Shown here one piece after another: positions 4,356 to 5,102 of a stretch of DNA of 5,102 nt. Both the position numbers and the translations under genes were made by a program. Numbering within the stretch: position 1 is the stretch's first letter; the number at the start of each line of letters is the position of its first letter. The notes beneath the pieces were generated by a model. That model saw nothing but the letters and a program-made list of their open reading frames with translations. It was not told the DNA's origin and searched no databases. Source of the DNA: DASUPK01 sp036265435 (GTDB lineage Bacteria; Actinomycetota; Thermoleophilia; Solirubrobacterales; 70-9); contig DATAPB010000030.1 of assembly GCA_036265435.1 (NCBI GenBank), positions 1 to 5,102 of the forward strand, read 5' to 3'.

Positions 4356-5102
4356 CTACGCCCTCGCCGGCTCCGGAACCGCCGGCGGAGTGGGCGCCGC
4401 CGAGTGATCGGTCGGTCGCCGCTTCGGCAGCCACTCGAGCCAGCTCGGCAGGTACCAGTTGCGGTCGCCCAGCAACTTCATCGTCGCCGGGAGCAGAACG
4501 CCCCTGATGACCGTGGCGTCTATCAGGATCGCCGCCGCCAGCCCGACTCCCATCTGCTTGAAGTCGATGAAGCTGAGCGTGGCGAAGATCGAGAACACCG
4601 CCACCATCACGATGGCCGCGCTCGTCACGGTGCCCGCGGTCGAGCCGATGCCGCGCTCGATCGCCTTCTCGGTCGGCATGCCGCGGTCCACGAGCTCCTT
4701 GATCCGGCTGAGGATGAACACGTGGTAGTCCATCGAGAGGCCGAACAGGACCACGAACAGGAACAGCGGCAGCCAGCTGGTCACCCCGTCGCTGTGCACG
4801 CCGAGCAGATCCTGCGCGAACCCGTGCTGGAAGACCAGCACGAGGATCCCGTAGGCCGCCCCGACCGACAGCAGGTTCAGCGCGATCGAGGTGATCGGCA
4901 CGACGACCGACCTGAACGTCACCAGCAACAGCAGGAATGCCAGCGTCAGCACGAACGCGAACACGAGCGGCAGGTGCTCCTTCAGGGAGTTCTGCCAGTC
5001 GACGTTGGACGCCGTATCCCCGCTGACGTCGACCGTGGCCCCGGTGCCGGCAAAGGCCGCGGGGATCAGGTCGTCGCGCAGGGTCGAGAGCGCGCTCTTG
5101 GA
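4356..5102 (-). CDS. MMPL-family (RND-type) transporter, C-terminal third (5' end outside window)
   Basis: The frame is open from the right edge; 248 residues are visible, against roughly 700 or more for the whole family protein. The first ~45 residues (R-D-D-L-I-P-A-A, then V-D-V-S-G-D-T-A) look like the end of the second extracytoplasmic porter domain. Five membrane helices follow, corresponding to the last helices of a 12-helix RND protein. The hallmark G-L-S-M-D-Y-H-V-F-I-L-S-R-I contains the Asp125-Tyr126 pair (visible numbering) of the proton relay known from MmpL3. Near the end N-W-Y-L-P-S-W-L-E-W-L-P is typical of MMPL C-termini, followed by a Pro/Ala-rich tail. The GTG at 4964 is internal to a helix and is not the start. 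The protein would use proton-motive force to export lipids or other hydrophobic compounds; the substrate cannot be read from this part. Confidence 0.93.
   Translation of the reverse strand, partial: SKSALSTLRDDLIPAAFAGTGATVDVSGDTASNVDWQNSLKEHLPLVFAFVLTLAFLLLLVTFRSVVVPITSIALNLLSVGAAYGILVLVFQHGFAQDLLGVHSDGVTSWLPLFLFVVLFGLSMDYHVFILSRIKELVDRGMPTEKAIERGIGSTAGTVTSAAIVMVAVFSIFATLSFIDFKQMGVGLAAAILIDATVIRGVLLPATMKLLGDRNWYLPSWLEWLPKRRPTDHSAAPTPPAVPEPARA

Noticed and set aside
3151..4407. A 418-codon plus-strand open frame spanning the oxidoreductase, spacer and DUF1326 gene
   Set aside because: It crosses two well-supported minus-strand genes and the regulatory spacer, and the translation has no recognisable motif.
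4240..4434. 65-residue N-terminal extension of the DUF1326 protein
   Set aside because: It would be translated through the promoter, the hairpin and the MMPL end, while ATG 4239 has a good ribosome binding site and begins at the family's usual N-terminus.
1..5102. Mobile element, CRISPR, tRNA or defence-island content
   Set aside because: No transposase or integrase motifs, no spaced direct repeats, no tRNA-like cloverleaf and no phage or nuclease genes were found; codon use looks uniform across the window.

Overview
The window is GC-rich with few gaps, and its gene content points to an actinomycete, most likely from the Thermoleophilia/Solirubrobacterales group. The evidence is high GC at third codon positions, GTG and TTG starts, a probable leaderless gene, a GAP/Sap-family membrane protein, an MMPL transporter and an F420-reductase-like oxidoreductase. 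The taxonomic call is inference from protein resemblance. It contains six protein genes plus one cut by each edge treatment: two of the seven are partial (the first and the last). I see no rRNA, tRNA, CRISPR array, insertion sequence or integrase.

Layout. Bases 2-334 (+) hold the C-terminal end of a two-helix potassium channel with a TTTGYG filter. Its stop codon overlaps the stop of a convergent coiled-coil protein gene (331-849, -). A 73-base divergent spacer follows, then a GAP/Sap-family six-helix membrane protein (923-1543, +). That gene converges, with only 3 bases between the stops, on a minus-strand pair: an NADPH/F420-type oxidoreductase (2881-3540, TTG start) and an animal-type heme peroxidase (1547-2884, GTG start). 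The pair overlaps by four bases (GTGA). Upstream of it on the same strand is a cysteine-motif DUF1326 protein (3637-4239), separated by a 96-base spacer that contains an inverted repeat. The right edge is the C-terminal third of an MMPL/RND-type lipid exporter (4356-5102, -). Between MMPL and DUF1326 lies a compact switch: a 12-bp hairpin with a GNRA loop, then a TTGACA promoter, then a GAGGAG ribosome binding site.

Function. The firmest functional unit is the oxidoreductase-peroxidase pair, which looks translationally coupled and probably cytoplasmic because neither protein has a signal peptide. Whether the two share a redox task is inference. The presence of a GAP/Sap-family protein and an MMPL transporter within 3 kb is notable because such proteins cooperate in mycobacterial cell-envelope lipid export, although here they lie on opposite strands. 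I do not see a clear-cut new defence or mobile system. The most under-described items are the reductase-peroxidase pair, the CxCxxxCxC protein and the coiled-coil protein with its separate C-terminal module.
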